The notes: generated by a model not told the origin, from the letters alone. Positions 36,972 to 48,446 are shown, counted from the stretch's first letter. The stretch is 64,000 nucleotides of DNA from Parietichytrium sp. I65-24A (GCA_012862575.1 BLSF01000001.1:558001-622000), one strand, 5' to 3'. A program made the numbers and translations.

Positions 36972-38726
36972 TTAACAAGAAAGCTGGTGGATCGTTGCTG
37001 CTTGCTCCTTGATCCTGGCCTGTAGACTTTCGATCTCCTCTGTCATGCGCTCGCACTTGGCCGAGAACGCCAACTTTATCGACTCCAGGTCACGGTCCTT
37101 TTTGGCAACAAACGTCCGTTGCTCGGTTTCCAATTCCTCTCGCATTTTCGCGCGCTGCTCCTCGCAATTGCATCCCCCACGCTTGTCTTGAAGCAGACGC
37201 AAGGCTTCGTTCCTTGACTTGAAGAGTCCTTTGCTGGCTTGCTGCAAGCTCTCCAGAGCAGACTTGCCTTCCCTAACTGCAGTCTCTGCCTTCGCGCGAG
37301 CCCTCTTCTCCTTCTCAAGATGGATCTCCACCTCACCAAGTCTGGTGCTCAAGCGGCTCGCCTCCTGTTCTGCAGCAAACGCGCGCTGTGATAAGCTCCC
37401 AAGCTCTCTCTCGGCAACGTCGGCCCGGGACGAGTCCAGCGTTGTTCTTCCCTCTAGCTCTGATGCCTGAGCTTCTGCGCGCTCAGCGCGATCGATGATG
37501 CGGGTGTTCTCGCGATCGAGAGAATTTAATTTCGCACGTAGCATTTCGACAGCGCCTCGGAGAGAAGAAACTGCATTTCTCTCTTGCTCGCGCTCCGCCT
37601 CAGCTTGGGCGCGTTTCTGGAAATGCTCTTTGCATTGTCTTGCGGATTCTGCCAGCTCGCCCTGCAATTCCTTAATTTTCATCTTTGCGTTGCCAAGAGA
37701 CTCCCTGAGCTCAGCGCTCTGCATATCCCCTTCTCCCCGCAGAAGATCCACAGTTGACCGAAGCTTTTCATTTTCCTTCTCAAGATCGTCTCGACGCGAT
37801 CGCTGCGTTTCGAGCTGAAGTCTGAGCTCACTTGTCTCTCGTTGGAACCGGGACATACTCTTCTCAAGTTTCGAGGTCTTGCCTTCCAACGATTTCGTTT
37901 GCGCCCTCAGCTTGGTGCGCAGTTCATCCGCCTCAATAGTAGCCTTTCTGAGTTGCTCACGAGCCAAATCGTAATTCAGTCGAATTTGCTGCAGCTCGTA
38001 GTCATGGGATCGCTTAGCCTCGTCGAACTCTCGCCACGCCTTTTGAGTCTCGTCCTCAAGAACCTTTGCAAAATCCTCCCGGCTCTTCAATGCCCGGCGT
38101 TGATCATCTTTCACGCCACCGAGTTCGCGCTTGGTTTCTGCAAGTTCTACCACAAGATTTTTGCAACGCTGACGCTCCTGAGCAAGTGTGGAGACCACGC
38201 TGTCATACCGCTTTTGCAACTCGCCAAATTTGCGAACCAAGTTCTCCTCTATCTCTCTGCGATGGTCCAAACCCCTGACCGTTCGTTTGTAAGGAGAGGA
38301 GTTTTTGCCAAATATCCGGAGCTGTTCATTTGTCTCGAAACGGTCCCTGCTGCTGAGCCGGCTATTGCTCAGCTCAAACGCATCACTTTCTGGCGTGTCT
38401 AGCTTCATTTCTCGCATGGGACTCCCGATAATGGAGGTGCTCAAGTTGGTGATTGTGCCATCCTCTGTGAGGACCTGCACCACCCTCTCAAGCTCTTTCG
38501 CAACCTCCAAGTTCTTCTTCAGCAATTCAGCCATGTTGTGCTTCTTCCCAACCTTGATGTCCTGGCTCTCGTTCAGTAGCGCGGTCGACACATTCACACA
38601 GTGTTCCGCTTGTCTACGCAGATGGGCAATCATCTCCTCTTTGCCTTCCTCGTCCACAAGGATTTCCATCACTTCTGACAGGGACCCCATGCTCTCGTCG
38701 AGAGCGGCCTTGAGCTTGGCTGCCAT
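36972..38726 (-). CDS. long coiled-coil protein, function unknown
   Basis: 584 residues, ATG at 38726. The N-terminal 95 residues are helical without strict heptads (SLSEVMEILVDEEGKEEM, then CVNVSTALLNESQDI). A Ser-rich, Pro-containing linker with likely phosphorylation sites follows (about 95-150: IIGSPMRE, LDTPESD, NSSPYKRT). Residues about 155-575 are an almost unbroken heptad-rich coiled coil, dense in Glu, Lys, Arg and Leu, interrupted by GGCNCEEQ near 525. No motor, zinc or membrane domain is seen. Candidates by architecture are basal-body/centrosomal or Golgi tether proteins, but sequence alone does not decide. Confidence 0.7.
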   Translation of the reverse strand: MAAKLKAALDESMGSLSEVMEILVDEEGKEEMIAHLRRQAEHCVNVSTALLNESQDIKVGKKHNMAELLKKNLEVAKELERVVQVLTEDGTITNLSTSIIGSPMREMKLDTPESDAFELSNSRLSSRDRFETNEQLRIFGKNSSPYKRTVRGLDHRREIEENLVRKFGELQKRYDSVVSTLAQERQRCKNLVVELAETKRELGGVKDDQRRALKSREDFAKVLEDETQKAWREFDEAKRSHDYELQQIRLNYDLAREQLRKATIEADELRTKLRAQTKSLEGKTSKLEKSMSRFQRETSELRLQLETQRSRRDDLEKENEKLRSTVDLLRGEGDMQSAELRESLGNAKMKIKELQGELAESARQCKEHFQKRAQAEAEREQERNAVSSLRGAVEMLRAKLNSLDRENTRIIDRAERAEAQASELEGRTTLDSSRADVAERELGSLSQRAFAAEQEASRLSTRLGEVEIHLEKEKRARAKAETAVREGKSALESLQQASKGLFKSRNEALRLLQDKRGGCNCEEQRAKMREELETEQRTFVAKKDRDLESIKLAFSAKCERMTEEIESLQARIKEQAATIHQLSC

Positions 38727-40823
38727 TCTCTGGCGCCAAATCCAACAATCGCCCGATGCTCAGCTCCCTCGCGCTTGCTGTCTCCCAGTTGCCTTTGGAA
38801 TGCTCAGTGGCAAAGCCATATCAGCGTACATCTTGGAAGGCGGCATACCAACGCCTAGTGTCCGAGGCACATTCATTCCACTTGCAACAAAATGGAAGCC
38901 TCTGGACGCAGCCGCCCTCTGGAGAACAAACAGCAGACAATATGATTTTTTATTCGCTTTCGAACGTCCTGGATTGCCGATAAACTGCACTTTTCAGCTT
39001 GCAACTTCTTCCAGAAAAGTTTCTCCATCTTGACTCCAATTTGAACTCAAAGCGGAGCTCAGTTCATAGCCCAAGCAAGGCTTGATGTTTGGCCAACGTA
39101 CCTTTTTTTTGTCACCACACTGTCCACACTGCTGGTCATCTACCCTATCAGAAAGCCAAGGGCAGAAACTATACGTTTAAAATAAGAGTCTCTATCAGAG
39201 AACAAAGAGCTCTTCCCGAGAGTCTCGTTCGCGAGCATTCCTGAACAACGTGAAACCGTTTCTTCTTGGTAAGCCTTCTCATAGTACATTGGGTAAGAAT
39301 TCAGGGGCGCGTGGAAGCGTGTGGCGAGAAAGCATCCTAAAGGAAAGGCTAGCAGCAAGTGACACACAAGTGGTGGTTTTGAAACCGTCTTTGCTTTTTT
39401 TGCATTCGCATTCGCATTCGCTTTTTTTTTTTTCTAAGCTTGAGCATTCTGTTGTTTCAGTTCACGATCACAATTTAGAACAGATGTTTCCTTTGGATTG
39501 AGCATGCTTTCCAGCTTCTTTGCTGTAGCTCCTGGTGTCCATTGCCTGGCGGTGGAGAGCTTCCAAAACAAAAAAGTGCGCGTACCCGAGCTGCATTTAG
39601 TTGCACGACACCCATTTTAATTTACAGGTTACCGACAGCGGCTCACTGAGCGAGCGTACTTCTCGGCATTGAACGTGGCCGATTTCGTCACCAACCATCT
39701 CCGCACATCTCCTTTCCGGCACATGCCCTCCACCAATTCATTCATTGTCTAACCACGAAATCCACGAGCACCAATCGTCCAGTGAACGCGAGACTGCGGC
39801 TCTGGGACAACAGCACTGCCAGTCGGTCAGTGCCAACTGCTCAGCACGATACCACAGCGGACTCTCCCGGACGACGGCAGCTCGCATTTCCCGAATTGAC
39901 TGTAAAGTAAAATAAAAAGCATGCTTCGGTTCCAACCCCCTTCGCCAAATCCCTGCACATCAAAAGACATGCGTGGAGGAGAACTGATACTGCGCCTGCA
40001 TTATATTGAAAGTAACTGGAAAGCTCTTGCCAGTACTGCCAGCGAAGAGACAGTACTCAGTACTCCCTCGCAGGCTGGCAGCCAAAGCGATTGGACTCTC
40101 AAATTTCGTTTCCTGAATGTCCTGAATGCATTGAATGAATGGAATGGGTGGGAACTTTGCACATCTTTTCTCCTTTCCACTTTCCTCGCCTCTACTCTCT
40201 CCACTCTTCCAAAATATTCCACCACATTACCATTACCCCACGCACTAAGTACCCAATAATACTTATCCATCCATCCATCTAACTCGCTAGCTAGCCTCTA
40301 ACTAAAGAATAATTAGGCTGCAGCTACCATATGCGGCTCCCCTATACTAGATGTAGAACAGTTGTTTACTCTAGCTAGGCTAGCGCCCCCCACCAACCAA
40401 CCACTGCTACTGGCATCCTATCTGCGCCTAACCAGCCATTCACTCTCCTCTCCCATACTCCTACCATCGCGCCTATGCCTGATTACCCCCAAGTATCAAA
40501 TGCTACCGACTCCAGTAGAATTCCACGATTACCCGGCCCTATCGCGAGGCCTATCTGCGGTCTCGGCCAGCGAATTAGCGATGGCTAAGGATAGATAGGA
40601 CGCACGAGGAGGAGTAGCAGGAGCAGTAGCCGCGAGTAGACGAGCCTCGATGTGAGTGAGTGAGCGGCGATCAATGGAAACTAGTGTGTGGGAGATAGAG
40701 AGAGAGAGAGAGAGAGAGAAAGAAAAAGAAAAAAGAAAAAAAGAAAGGAAAAAAGGGAAAAGCGACCGAGGCAAAAGAACGAAACAATCAAAAGCAAAGC
40801 AAAGCAAAGAAAGGAAAAGAGGA

Positions 40824-40854
40824 AAACAAACAAACAAACAAACAAACAAACAAA
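40824..40854. repeat. (CAAA)n microsatellite
   Basis: About seven consecutive CAAA units, preceded by an A/G-rich tract, upstream of the Pumilio gene. Confidence 0.9.
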
Positions 40855-40918
40855 GGAAGAACAAAGAACGCAGAGGTGCGCCTCGGCCGTCGCGTGCAAA
40901 GGGAGAGCGTGGCGTCCT

Positions 40919-40962
40919 TGTGTGTCAGTGTGTCAGTGTGTCCGTGTGTCAGTGTGTCCGTG
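40919..40962. repeat. TGTGTCAG/TGTGTCCG tandem repeat
   Basis: Five units of eight to ten bases, alternating CAG and CCG endings, between the (CAAA)n run and the Pumilio start codon. Confidence 0.85.
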
Positions 40963-41169
40963 CGTCGCTTGGCTAGCTTGGCTGCACACTCGCTCCATCG
41001 GTCGTTCCGGACGCTCTTGTAGGCTGGCAAAGAGCGCGGCAGTGTGTGCACGCGCGTTGTGGCACTCTGCCCATCTCCCATTTCCCATCTCCCGTCTCAG
41101 TGCGCGGAAGGGAAGGGAAAGGAAGAGGCGCAAGGTGGTGCTGGGGCTGGGCAGATTGTAACGGCGGAG

Positions 41170-43980
41170 ATGGAGGGCGGTCGGCGGCACGACGGTGCCA
41201 GCGAGGAGTTTGAGGATGAACTGGAGAACATCACGAAGGATATGAACATGTACGACGGTCTGGACAGCGGAGACGAGGACACGGAGGAACCGTCAAGGCC
41301 AACGTCCGCGCCGCCGACGCTGGACATATCGAACACGAACCTGTTTGCGTTCACGGCTGCGTTCGCACAACAAGCTTCGGAGGATACCTTTCCGATGATC
41401 GATGAGAACTTTACTGCCATTGGCTCCAGCGGAGGCATCTCCCCCTCTTCGGCCTCGTCGACCAACATCTCGCCTTTTGCTGCCGGAATGCCCATTTCCA
41501 AGAATGGGGCCCCCACGAACCGCGGAGATCCTCGCAAACGCACGCAGAGCATCGAAAAGTTCTTGGCGCAATCCCCGGGGAGTATCTTGGGACCGCGCAA
41601 AAAGTTCGGTCTAACTGCCACAGGTGCCCCGAGAACCTCTACAGGGCTAAAGTCTGTGGGATCTGGCATTGGTTTCGACAATCTGGAAGAACCTATAAAC
41701 TATGCTGGCACGGAGAGCCCTGGTCACTCCCTGCGTGGCGTCCGCAAACGTTTGGACGCTCTTAACCTAAGCACTTTTAATAGCGACGAATCGTACATGC
41801 ACGGGCACGGAGCGGATCTTGACTTTGGATCGCTGTCTTTCATCGGGTCTCATCACCAGCAGCAGCATCTTAAAGGTGCGCAGCAGCATGAAGTTTCTGG
41901 AACTGGACTCAGGCCGGAGGCCGCAGCTTCCGGTCATGCTTCTCCAGCGGGCAGCAACGCTCCGTCGCCAAGCGGGCAACGGTCGCCGCCTATCCGCTCC
42001 CCTGGCGTGGAAGGTGGCCCAGTTAGTTTTGGTAGCGTGGTTCTTGGTGATGATCAGGGAGACCGGAGCCCGTCGCACCAAGTCCCCATGGATGACTCCC
42101 ATGCTGGAGCCGGGCAGATGCATGCATCGTCGGGAATGCATCATCATACCACCTCTGCGCAGCAGCAATACGGCCATGGTGAGTATGGATCCAATCGCTA
42201 CGATATGTACTCTGCAAACAGCAACGGTAATCAGATGTACCTGCGCCAAGGAATGTACCCTCAGGACCCCTACGCGATGCACCAGCAGGGTATGCATCAG
42301 CAACAGTCCGGTCCAATTTATGTCCAGATGCAGTCAGGTGATGTTGAACATATGATGCAATCTGGATATTACCATGGCGCACAACACGGACATTCGAACC
42401 ATTCCCACGGAAGTAATATGAACGTGTTTCACGCAGCTTCAGGGTCCTCCAATACAGACTCTGGCTCCGGCATGCAGCAACAGTTTCTACATCATCTGGG
42501 CGACCCTTCCATGAGTGGTCTTCAGAAAGTCATTCTGCCTAATGGCGTGGAGGCCATGGTTGTTCCGATGCTTCCTCCCGGCATGTCCTGGAACACCGCA
42601 GGAGTAGGAATGCACGGGCAGGTACCTCCACCACCTCCGCCGCCACCCGGAAATGCCATGCCCGGCTCTTCAGCTGCAAACGGATCCGCTTCAATGGATT
42701 CCCAGTATCACTCGAGAGATGCCAATCAGATGCCCGCAGCTGGCGGAATGGGTAACAACATCATCGGAAACGGTCGCGGCCAGAACAAGCGTGCTGGACA
42801 AGGCGGGCAGGCGCAGAAGGGAGACAGGACTGCCGCCAATGCTGCTGGAAACAAGTCCTCAAAGGGACCGAAAGGCAAAGGCGACAATCACGGCAGCAAT
42901 GCCAAGTCTGCTCAGGAGCAAAATTCGATCATCTCCGCGAGCGCTCCTCTGAGCGATTATGTGGGCCATATCTTCCAGCTGTCTCAGGAGCAAAACGGGT
43001 GCCGCTTTTTGCAACAAAAGGTGGACCGTGACGGCGAGTCTGCATGTGCACTCATCCTGGACGAGGTGCGAGATAGACTGGTAACTTTGATGATGGATCC
43101 TTTTGGCAACTATTTATTTCAAAAACTGTTGGAGCATGCAAACTCTGAGCAACGGCAATTGATGCTGAGCGAAACCCGCGATCACCTCGTTCAAGCAGCT
43201 CTCAACCTTCACGGTACTCGCTCTGTGCAAAAGTTTATCGAAGTGTGTGGTAAGAGCTCCCCTTCCCTTGACCAGCTGCAGGTGGTGATCGATCAGCTGA
43301 AGCCTTTTATCACAAAGATGAGCATGGACACGAATGGAAACCACGTGGTGCAGCGCTGTTTGCAGTGCATTCCTCGCGCAAAGGTTGGCTTTGTGTACGA
43401 CACTGTTGTAAACGACGTCATGATCATCACTCGCCATCGGCACGGGTGCTGTGTCTTTCAGCGCTGCATTGATGCAGCCGACCCGGAGCAGCGAAACTCG
43501 CTCATCAACAAGGTCGTAGAGCATGCAATTGATCTCATGCAGGATCCATTTGGCAACTACGTTGTGCAATATGTGCTGGAACATTCGCAGAAGCGCGAAG
43601 CGAACCGGATTATTTCGCAGTTGCCCGGCAAGCTCACTGACTTGTCCATGCAAAAGTTTTCATCGAACGTTGTAGAAAAGTGCTTGCAACATGCCTCCAC
43701 TGATGAGCTGGAGCCCCTCATCACCGAGCTCTGTGAGTCTGAGACGATGCGTAGGTTTTTGAATGATCAGTATGCCAACTACGTGGTTCAACGCTCCATT
43801 CAAGTTGCTGATGACAAGCAAGGGCTTCGTCTAGTGCAGGCGATCCGGCCGCACCTCACTACCCTCGCTGCGAGCAACGCCTCGTGCGCCAGGCGCGTGT
43901 CTGGCCGTGTCATCAAGCGCTTCCCTTCCCTACTCACAGACAAACTTTTCTCGGCTTACTTTCAGAAGGAAAAATATTAG
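41170..43980 (+). CDS. Pumilio/PUF family RNA-binding protein
   Basis: 936 residues from ATG 41170. The N-terminal 590 residues are low complexity: acidic start, Ser/Gly/Pro, then a His/Met/Gln/Tyr-rich prion-like stretch (about 250-440) and a poly-Pro run near 490. The C-terminal Pumilio homology domain (about 595-935) has eight helical repeats. The base-reading triplets visible in order are CRFLQ, NYLFQ, TRSVQ, NHVVQ, CCVFQ, NYVVQ, SNVVE and NYVVQ. By the known PUF code (repeat 8 to 1) these read U-G-U-A-U-A-U-A or very close, as for fly Pumilio and human PUM1. Repeat 5 has Cys where Arg usually stacks, and repeat 3 has Thr. It would bind 3' UTRs and repress or destabilise mRNAs. Confidence 0.92.
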   Translation: MEGGRRHDGASEEFEDELENITKDMNMYDGLDSGDEDTEEPSRPTSAPPTLDISNTNLFAFTAAFAQQASEDTFPMIDENFTAIGSSGGISPSSASSTNISPFAAGMPISKNGAPTNRGDPRKRTQSIEKFLAQSPGSILGPRKKFGLTATGAPRTSTGLKSVGSGIGFDNLEEPINYAGTESPGHSLRGVRKRLDALNLSTFNSDESYMHGHGADLDFGSLSFIGSHHQQQHLKGAQQHEVSGTGLRPEAAASGHASPAGSNAPSPSGQRSPPIRSPGVEGGPVSFGSVVLGDDQGDRSPSHQVPMDDSHAGAGQMHASSGMHHHTTSAQQQYGHGEYGSNRYDMYSANSNGNQMYLRQGMYPQDPYAMHQQGMHQQQSGPIYVQMQSGDVEHMMQSGYYHGAQHGHSNHSHGSNMNVFHAASGSSNTDSGSGMQQQFLHHLGDPSMSGLQKVILPNGVEAMVVPMLPPGMSWNTAGVGMHGQVPPPPPPPPGNAMPGSSAANGSASMDSQYHSRDANQMPAAGGMGNNIIGNGRGQNKRAGQGGQAQKGDRTAANAAGNKSSKGPKGKGDNHGSNAKSAQEQNSIISASAPLSDYVGHIFQLSQEQNGCRFLQQKVDRDGESACALILDEVRDRLVTLMMDPFGNYLFQKLLEHANSEQRQLMLSETRDHLVQAALNLHGTRSVQKFIEVCGKSSPSLDQLQVVIDQLKPFITKMSMDTNGNHVVQRCLQCIPRAKVGFVYDTVVNDVMIITRHRHGCCVFQRCIDAADPEQRNSLINKVVEHAIDLMQDPFGNYVVQYVLEHSQKREANRIISQLPGKLTDLSMQKFSSNVVEKCLQHASTDELEPLITELCESETMRRFLNDQYANYVVQRSIQVADDKQGLRLVQAIRPHLTTLAASNASCARRVSGRVIKRFPSLLTDKLFSAYFQKEKY

Positions 43981-44105
43981 CGTAATATACTTGTCTTTTA
44001 CACAAAATCAAGTGCGATTTCACCTGAAGCACCTTTGCCTTATGTTTCTTCTCGTTGGTCGGCCAAAATGCCAGTCTTATTCTTTTTTTTTCTGTTTTTA
44101 CTGTT

Positions 44106-44111
44106 AATAAA
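44106..44111 (+). terminator. poly(A) signal AATAAA of the Pumilio gene
   Basis: AATAAA 126 bases past the Pumilio stop and 72 bases before the convergent ketohexokinase stop. Confidence 0.5.
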
Positions 44112-44182
44112 GTTAAGACCCGAGCGTTTCTGTGCTTATCGCAGACACGTCAACAACAAAATGTTTTAAGCAAACAATAAAA

Positions 44183-45539
44183 TCAAGAGTTGAGGCCGAT
44201 TCCCATCGCGTCGAGTCGATGAGACAAACCGTCAAATCCCTGTTGTTCGCACTTGACGGACGCGATATCGCAAGCAAGCCGCATAGCATCTGCTAGCCTG
44301 AATTCCCGGATCAGACCGATAACCAGCCCAGCATTAAAAGTATCTCCTGCTCCAATGGTGTCCACTACCTTGGCTGCGGGGCGCGCAGGAACGTGGAAAA
44401 CCTCCACTCCTTGACTCAGTGCTGCTGTGTCCGCAACATCCGAACCGAGTTCGCAACCGTACGCGCCTTCAGTGCCCCAGGTGACCACGATTTTTGCATT
44501 TGGCCTCCATTGAGACTTAGGGAGCGTAGTTTGAATGAACTCCTTAGCCGAATTTGAACCCGACTTTTCTACAAAAGCCTTTGAAAATATAATCACATCG
44601 GCATAAGACGTCAAGTCTAAGATATTGTCTGGTGGTCTGGCTTTTTCGATCTCTAAGGAGATCGTACAGCTTCCCGCAACATACTGCATCATTAGCATCG
44701 TTTCTTTGACGCCTCGCCCTTCAAAATGAATCCACTTGTATCCGAACGGAATGTACATTGAGGCAAAGTCCTCGGCAGAAAGTTCCGGCAAGCCCTTGTT
44801 GTGAATGATGGTCCTGGACCCTGGGCACTGTAAGATGAACGAGCACGGGACCAGCCCGTTCGCGGCGTCCGTCAAGATCCCTACGTCCGTCACCTGGGCT
44901 TTCTCCAAGCTCTGTCGCACGAACGCAGCTGTGGGATCCACGTGATCCGCCGCAGTTGCATACATGAGCGACACGCCGGCGCCATCGCACTGCGCAGCCA
45001 CAGACGCCATGTTGGCACCGTTCCCGCCCAACCTCCTGCTCCGTTCCTTCGAGCGCACTTCCTCGTCCTCCCTACAGCAGTGCACCCATCCCACGCAAGC
45101 AATGTTAGTCGCAAATCGTGCACTCCCGCATTCACACATGCTGCACTCCGCACAACCACAACCACAACACCCCACAACACAATGCCACGCACTTGTCGCA
45201 TCCCCAGATTCCCAATGCTGTTTCACGCTACGCTCATTGCAAAAGCACTCACCGAGGAAACTCCGCTAGCCGATCCACCACGTCCACGCACGCCACGCCC
45301 ACTACCAACACCCCGGCAGACCTGGGCCGCAGCCTTCTGCCCACCGCCTCTCGTTCCTCCGCACTGCTCAACGAGCGCTTCTCGCCAGTGCGAGCTTGCC
45401 TGCCGGCGCCCGTGCGGGGACCTGACTCATCCACGTCATCCACGTCATCCACGTCATCTGCGTCATCTGCGTCGTCGCCTCTGGCGCGGGTCTGTTGCTC
45501 CTGGTCCTGAGCGTGCGCTGCTCCGAAGCTGCGGAACAT
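44183..45539 (-). CDS. ketohexokinase-like PfkB sugar kinase (2 exons)
   Basis: Exons 45539-45253 and 45071-44183, 391 residues. The 181-bp intron begins GTGAGT and ends TGTAG, is in phase 2 and has a CTAAC branch site about 33 bases from its end. The splice restores the standard N-terminus of ketohexokinase: VLVVGVACVDVVDRLAEFPR joins EDEEVRSKERSRRLGGNGAN. Other marks are the CSFILQCPGSRTIIHNKGLPELSAEDF substrate region, KWIHFEGRG, and DTIGAGDTFNAG, the PfkB ATP/catalytic signature with its catalytic Asp. Ketohexokinase phosphorylates fructose at C1; related PfkB kinases use other ketoses, so the substrate is inferred. The N-terminal extension of about 70 residues holds an Asp-rich stretch coded by nine-base repeats and is not part of the fold. 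The only in-frame ATG of exon 1 is 45539. Confidence 0.85.
45425..45480. repeat. coding nine-base repeat in ketohexokinase exon 1
   Basis: GTCATCCAC and GTCATCTGC units repeat in tandem (about six). On the minus strand they encode the acidic DDVDD/DDADD stretch of the N-terminal extension. Likely unstable in length. Confidence 0.8.
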
Positions 45540-45928
45540 TGGGCTCGTATGTGTCGTCAATGTTTCCACTCAGCTGCAGTTTCGGCGAACACCGACTACT
45601 GCCAGTCCGCGGTTGCTTTTTTTTTGAGCTTGGGGTACGCGAGGACTTGGAGAAGGAAGGGCTGCTGGGAGGTCGGTTTGAAAGTCCGTACTCGGCGATG
45701 TACAGTGAACAGAGAGATTGATCCGCATACGAGTATGGACGGAACAGATGAACAAAGATCAGAATCAGAATTCAGAATTCAGAACACATCTGAACAGCAC
45801 GCTTTGGTTGACGCGCATTGACTGTGAATGAAATTCCCTCAAAGCCGAGGACTGACCGCGAAAGCATTCGTTCGGGGTCTCGAAAAAACATAGATCGCTC
45901 AATTTGTAACGGGCTATATCGTGCCAAT

Positions 45929-45973
45929 CGATGACCTGATACCTGATGACCTGATGACCTGATGACCTGATGA
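45929..45973. repeat. GATGACCT tandem repeat
   Basis: Units CGATGACCTGATAC, CTGATGA and repeated ACCTGATG: about five imperfect eight-base units, some 400 bases upstream of the ketohexokinase start. Confidence 0.8.
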
Positions 45974-48244
45974 ACAGCTCCAAGAGCACTCACTGCCTAC
46001 CTCCGAAGTTGCGTTCGACGTGAATTTTGCGTCGTGGAAGATTTGGTGCAACCAGAGCTAGAGTAGACGTCTCATGGATTTTTATCGGGGGGATGACAAA
46101 GAATTGCGTGATCTTTGCGCCGACTCGGCCCAACTCCTAGTGATGAGGAAGTGTCGGTTGGAGACTTTAGTTGAAACTCGCGACAGCTTTTTGAAGTCAT
46201 CACCTTCGCGGAGCGATCCAAGGTGTTGGTCTCTTTCGTTTCATTGGCGCTCTTCTCAAGAATGATGAGCTTTGCGCTGGGCAGAACGCTGAACTTCGAA
46301 CTTCAACTTCAACTTGTTCAACGGCTAGTTGTTCCAGACATGCTCCACTCCGACTCCGGCTCGGGCCGCCCAAAGATGAGCACTGAGACTGGAGACTGCA
46401 CACGAGTCGCAGGTTGCAGCTTAAAAGGTTAATGTGAGGGACTTGCTCTGCTCTGAGATGCTCAGGGCGTGAAGGCGGTTGCGCCACTTCAAGATTGAAA
46501 ACTCACCATGTCAAACCAACAAATACTGAAACGCTAACGGCCCCATTGCACGGACTCTCGGTTAACGGGACCACACAGAGGTGAGGCAAATGCAGCGTTG
46601 CCATGAAATATTGAGAGGAAGCTGCGGAGCAAGTGCTCTCATCAAAGCATGTGCTAGTTCCAAACCCGTGAGCCAACAAAACAAATGCAAGCGTTTCGAC
46701 AGCGCGCTTTTCGAAAAGAAAGCAATATCAAGAACTTTGGTTTCGTTTGGCGGCCGCGGAAACGAAAATGCAACGCCCTTCAAGACTGTGGCAGCTAGGC
46801 AACTCGAACCCGGACTTTACTACACCATTCAGCAACGAACTACAAGTTCCTTCGCAGCACTCACATCACTCCGCCGAAATGCATAAACTTCTCGCTCCGC
46901 AAAATCGCATCCTACCGGATAGGTTTGCTGACTGTGAAGGTAACCAACTTGGCATTCCCTTCTGTGCAGTGACGGACCTGCGTTGGCATCGATCGCAGCA
47001 AAAGATTAAATGTCCTTGCTTACATGGGTTTGATCTTGAGATTGAAAGAGCGCAGCGGTGCAGGGCACATTGCCCGCTTCACACGGCCAACACTGAGCGT
47101 CTCAACACACCTAGAGGTTGGGCGGTTCTAAATGCTTATTTATCTCTTGCCGTGTGTGGAGGAGGGAAAGAATGCCCCAAGCCGCTCCCACCGCTGCCAG
47201 ATTAGTGCCAAACAACCTCTGAAACTTTTCCCTTTTTCCTCCTCCATTCCATTGCCACGGACTCTGGATTACCGAGACTTTTTTTTTTTTAAATACTATT
47301 TCTTCATTCAATGCAATGAACATTGCAGAGGATAAAAAAGAGAAACGGTGGCTCGGATGTGCTCGGATTGATTGACTTGATTGACTGACAGTGAGTGTCA
47401 CAACAACATCCATCAATGTAAAAGTTACCGTTCGTGGGCGTTGCTACGGTGGCGCAGGCAACTAGAACCACACAGCGCCGTCACTAGGATGTACATTCGC
47501 CTGCCACAGAGAACGATAGCGCAGGCTAGGACCTGTCGAATAGAAAAGGAAAATATGAGCGTTACGTTTCCCCGGCGGAGTGTTTTAAGTTAAGCCCGAG
47601 TTAGTGAACGTGAATTTGACAAAGTATGACAACAGAAGTCTCGAGGCAAAGCAAACAAACAAAAAATTATATAATATGAAAAAGAGGTCATGGAATGCAT
47701 GATGAGCATGTTTCAGGCTGTAATTTACGGATTCAGAATTCAGGCACTGAGCACTTACCAGCGGTCAGCTGAAAGCGCCGCTTCAACAAATTTGCCAAGT
47801 TGATGGGCATTATACCGCTGCTCGCGAATTAGGTTGAAGGGGCGAGGTCATTGAAGGACTCACGGAGTGCAATTATATGTGGAATTAATTCAAGCCCCGC
47901 CCCAACTTGCACAGAGAGAGAGAGTAACGGAGAGAGAGACTCGCCCCGCACTCTATGCAAGATTGCAGCTGTATATTGTGCGAAGTACATGTCGATTTTC
48001 TGATTCATTGTGCGTTGACAGAAATTGTCGCTGGGTAGCAACCTCACTGTCCTTTGATGAAACATCTACTTCACTCGAGCTTACAGCAGATCGGAGTTGT
48101 GGTGGGAGATGCCAGACCCCCCCCCCCTCCCCCCCCCCTTCCGCTCTCTTTCCCTCCCGCCCCAAAAAAGGTAAGTGGGGTTGCATAGCATAGCAGCACA
48201 CATACACTCACTCATCACATATCATCACATGGCCAAACTCCACC

Positions 48245-48248
<4 letters not shown>

Positions 48249-48276
<28 letters not shown>

Positions 48277-48373
48277 GCTTAGACGAGGGAGCAGCTACTC
48301 CGCCTCTTCCTTCTCCNNNNNNNNNNNNNNNNNNNNNNNNNTACTACTACTACTACACACACGACACGACGAC

Positions 48374-48408
<35 letters not shown>

Positions 48409-48446
48409 CTTAGACAGGGAGCAGCTACTCCGCCTCTTCCTTCTCC
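48249..48446. repeat. duplicated GA-run block flanking an assembly gap
   Basis: The block (GA)n-GGCTTAGAC-GGGAGCAGCTACTCCGCC-TCTTCCTTCTCC occurs at 48249-48316 and again at 48377-48446. Between them lie the 25-N gap and a TAC/ACG-rich stretch. The copies differ by a single-base indel in the unique part and by GA-run length. This is either a true tandem duplication or a failed join of overlapping contig ends. Confidence 0.9.
48317..48341. other. assembly gap (25 N)
   Basis: Twenty-five N bases, a fixed-size placeholder of a scaffold gap. The real length is unknown. Confidence 1.

Larger units (their letters stand above)
38727..41169. other. intergenic region with many microsatellites
   Basis: About 2.4 kb between divergent genes (coiled coil minus, Pumilio plus). 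Simple repeats: GCATTC units at 39402-39421, CCAT units near 40266-40279, (GA)n then AAAG/AAAAG at 40696-40760, (CAAA)n at 40824-40854 and TGTGTC(A/C)G units at about 40919-40962. The last few hundred bases are probably the Pumilio leader. The Pumilio frame opens at 41044 only through a non-ATG codon. Confidence 0.6.

Noticed and set aside
36406-37056. 216-codon minus-strand frame
   Set aside because: Overlaps the coiled-coil gene end in another frame and otherwise covers AT-rich spacer; no family signal.
44183-45226. 347-residue single-exon version of ketohexokinase
   Set aside because: Its first 45-50 residues are Cys/Gly-rich translation of the intron, and the family N-terminus lies in the upstream exon.
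46747-47205. 152-codon plus-strand frame in the 3.3 kb spacer
   Set aside because: Has several Cys and His, but no recognisable zinc pattern, poor composition and no splice partners that could be found.
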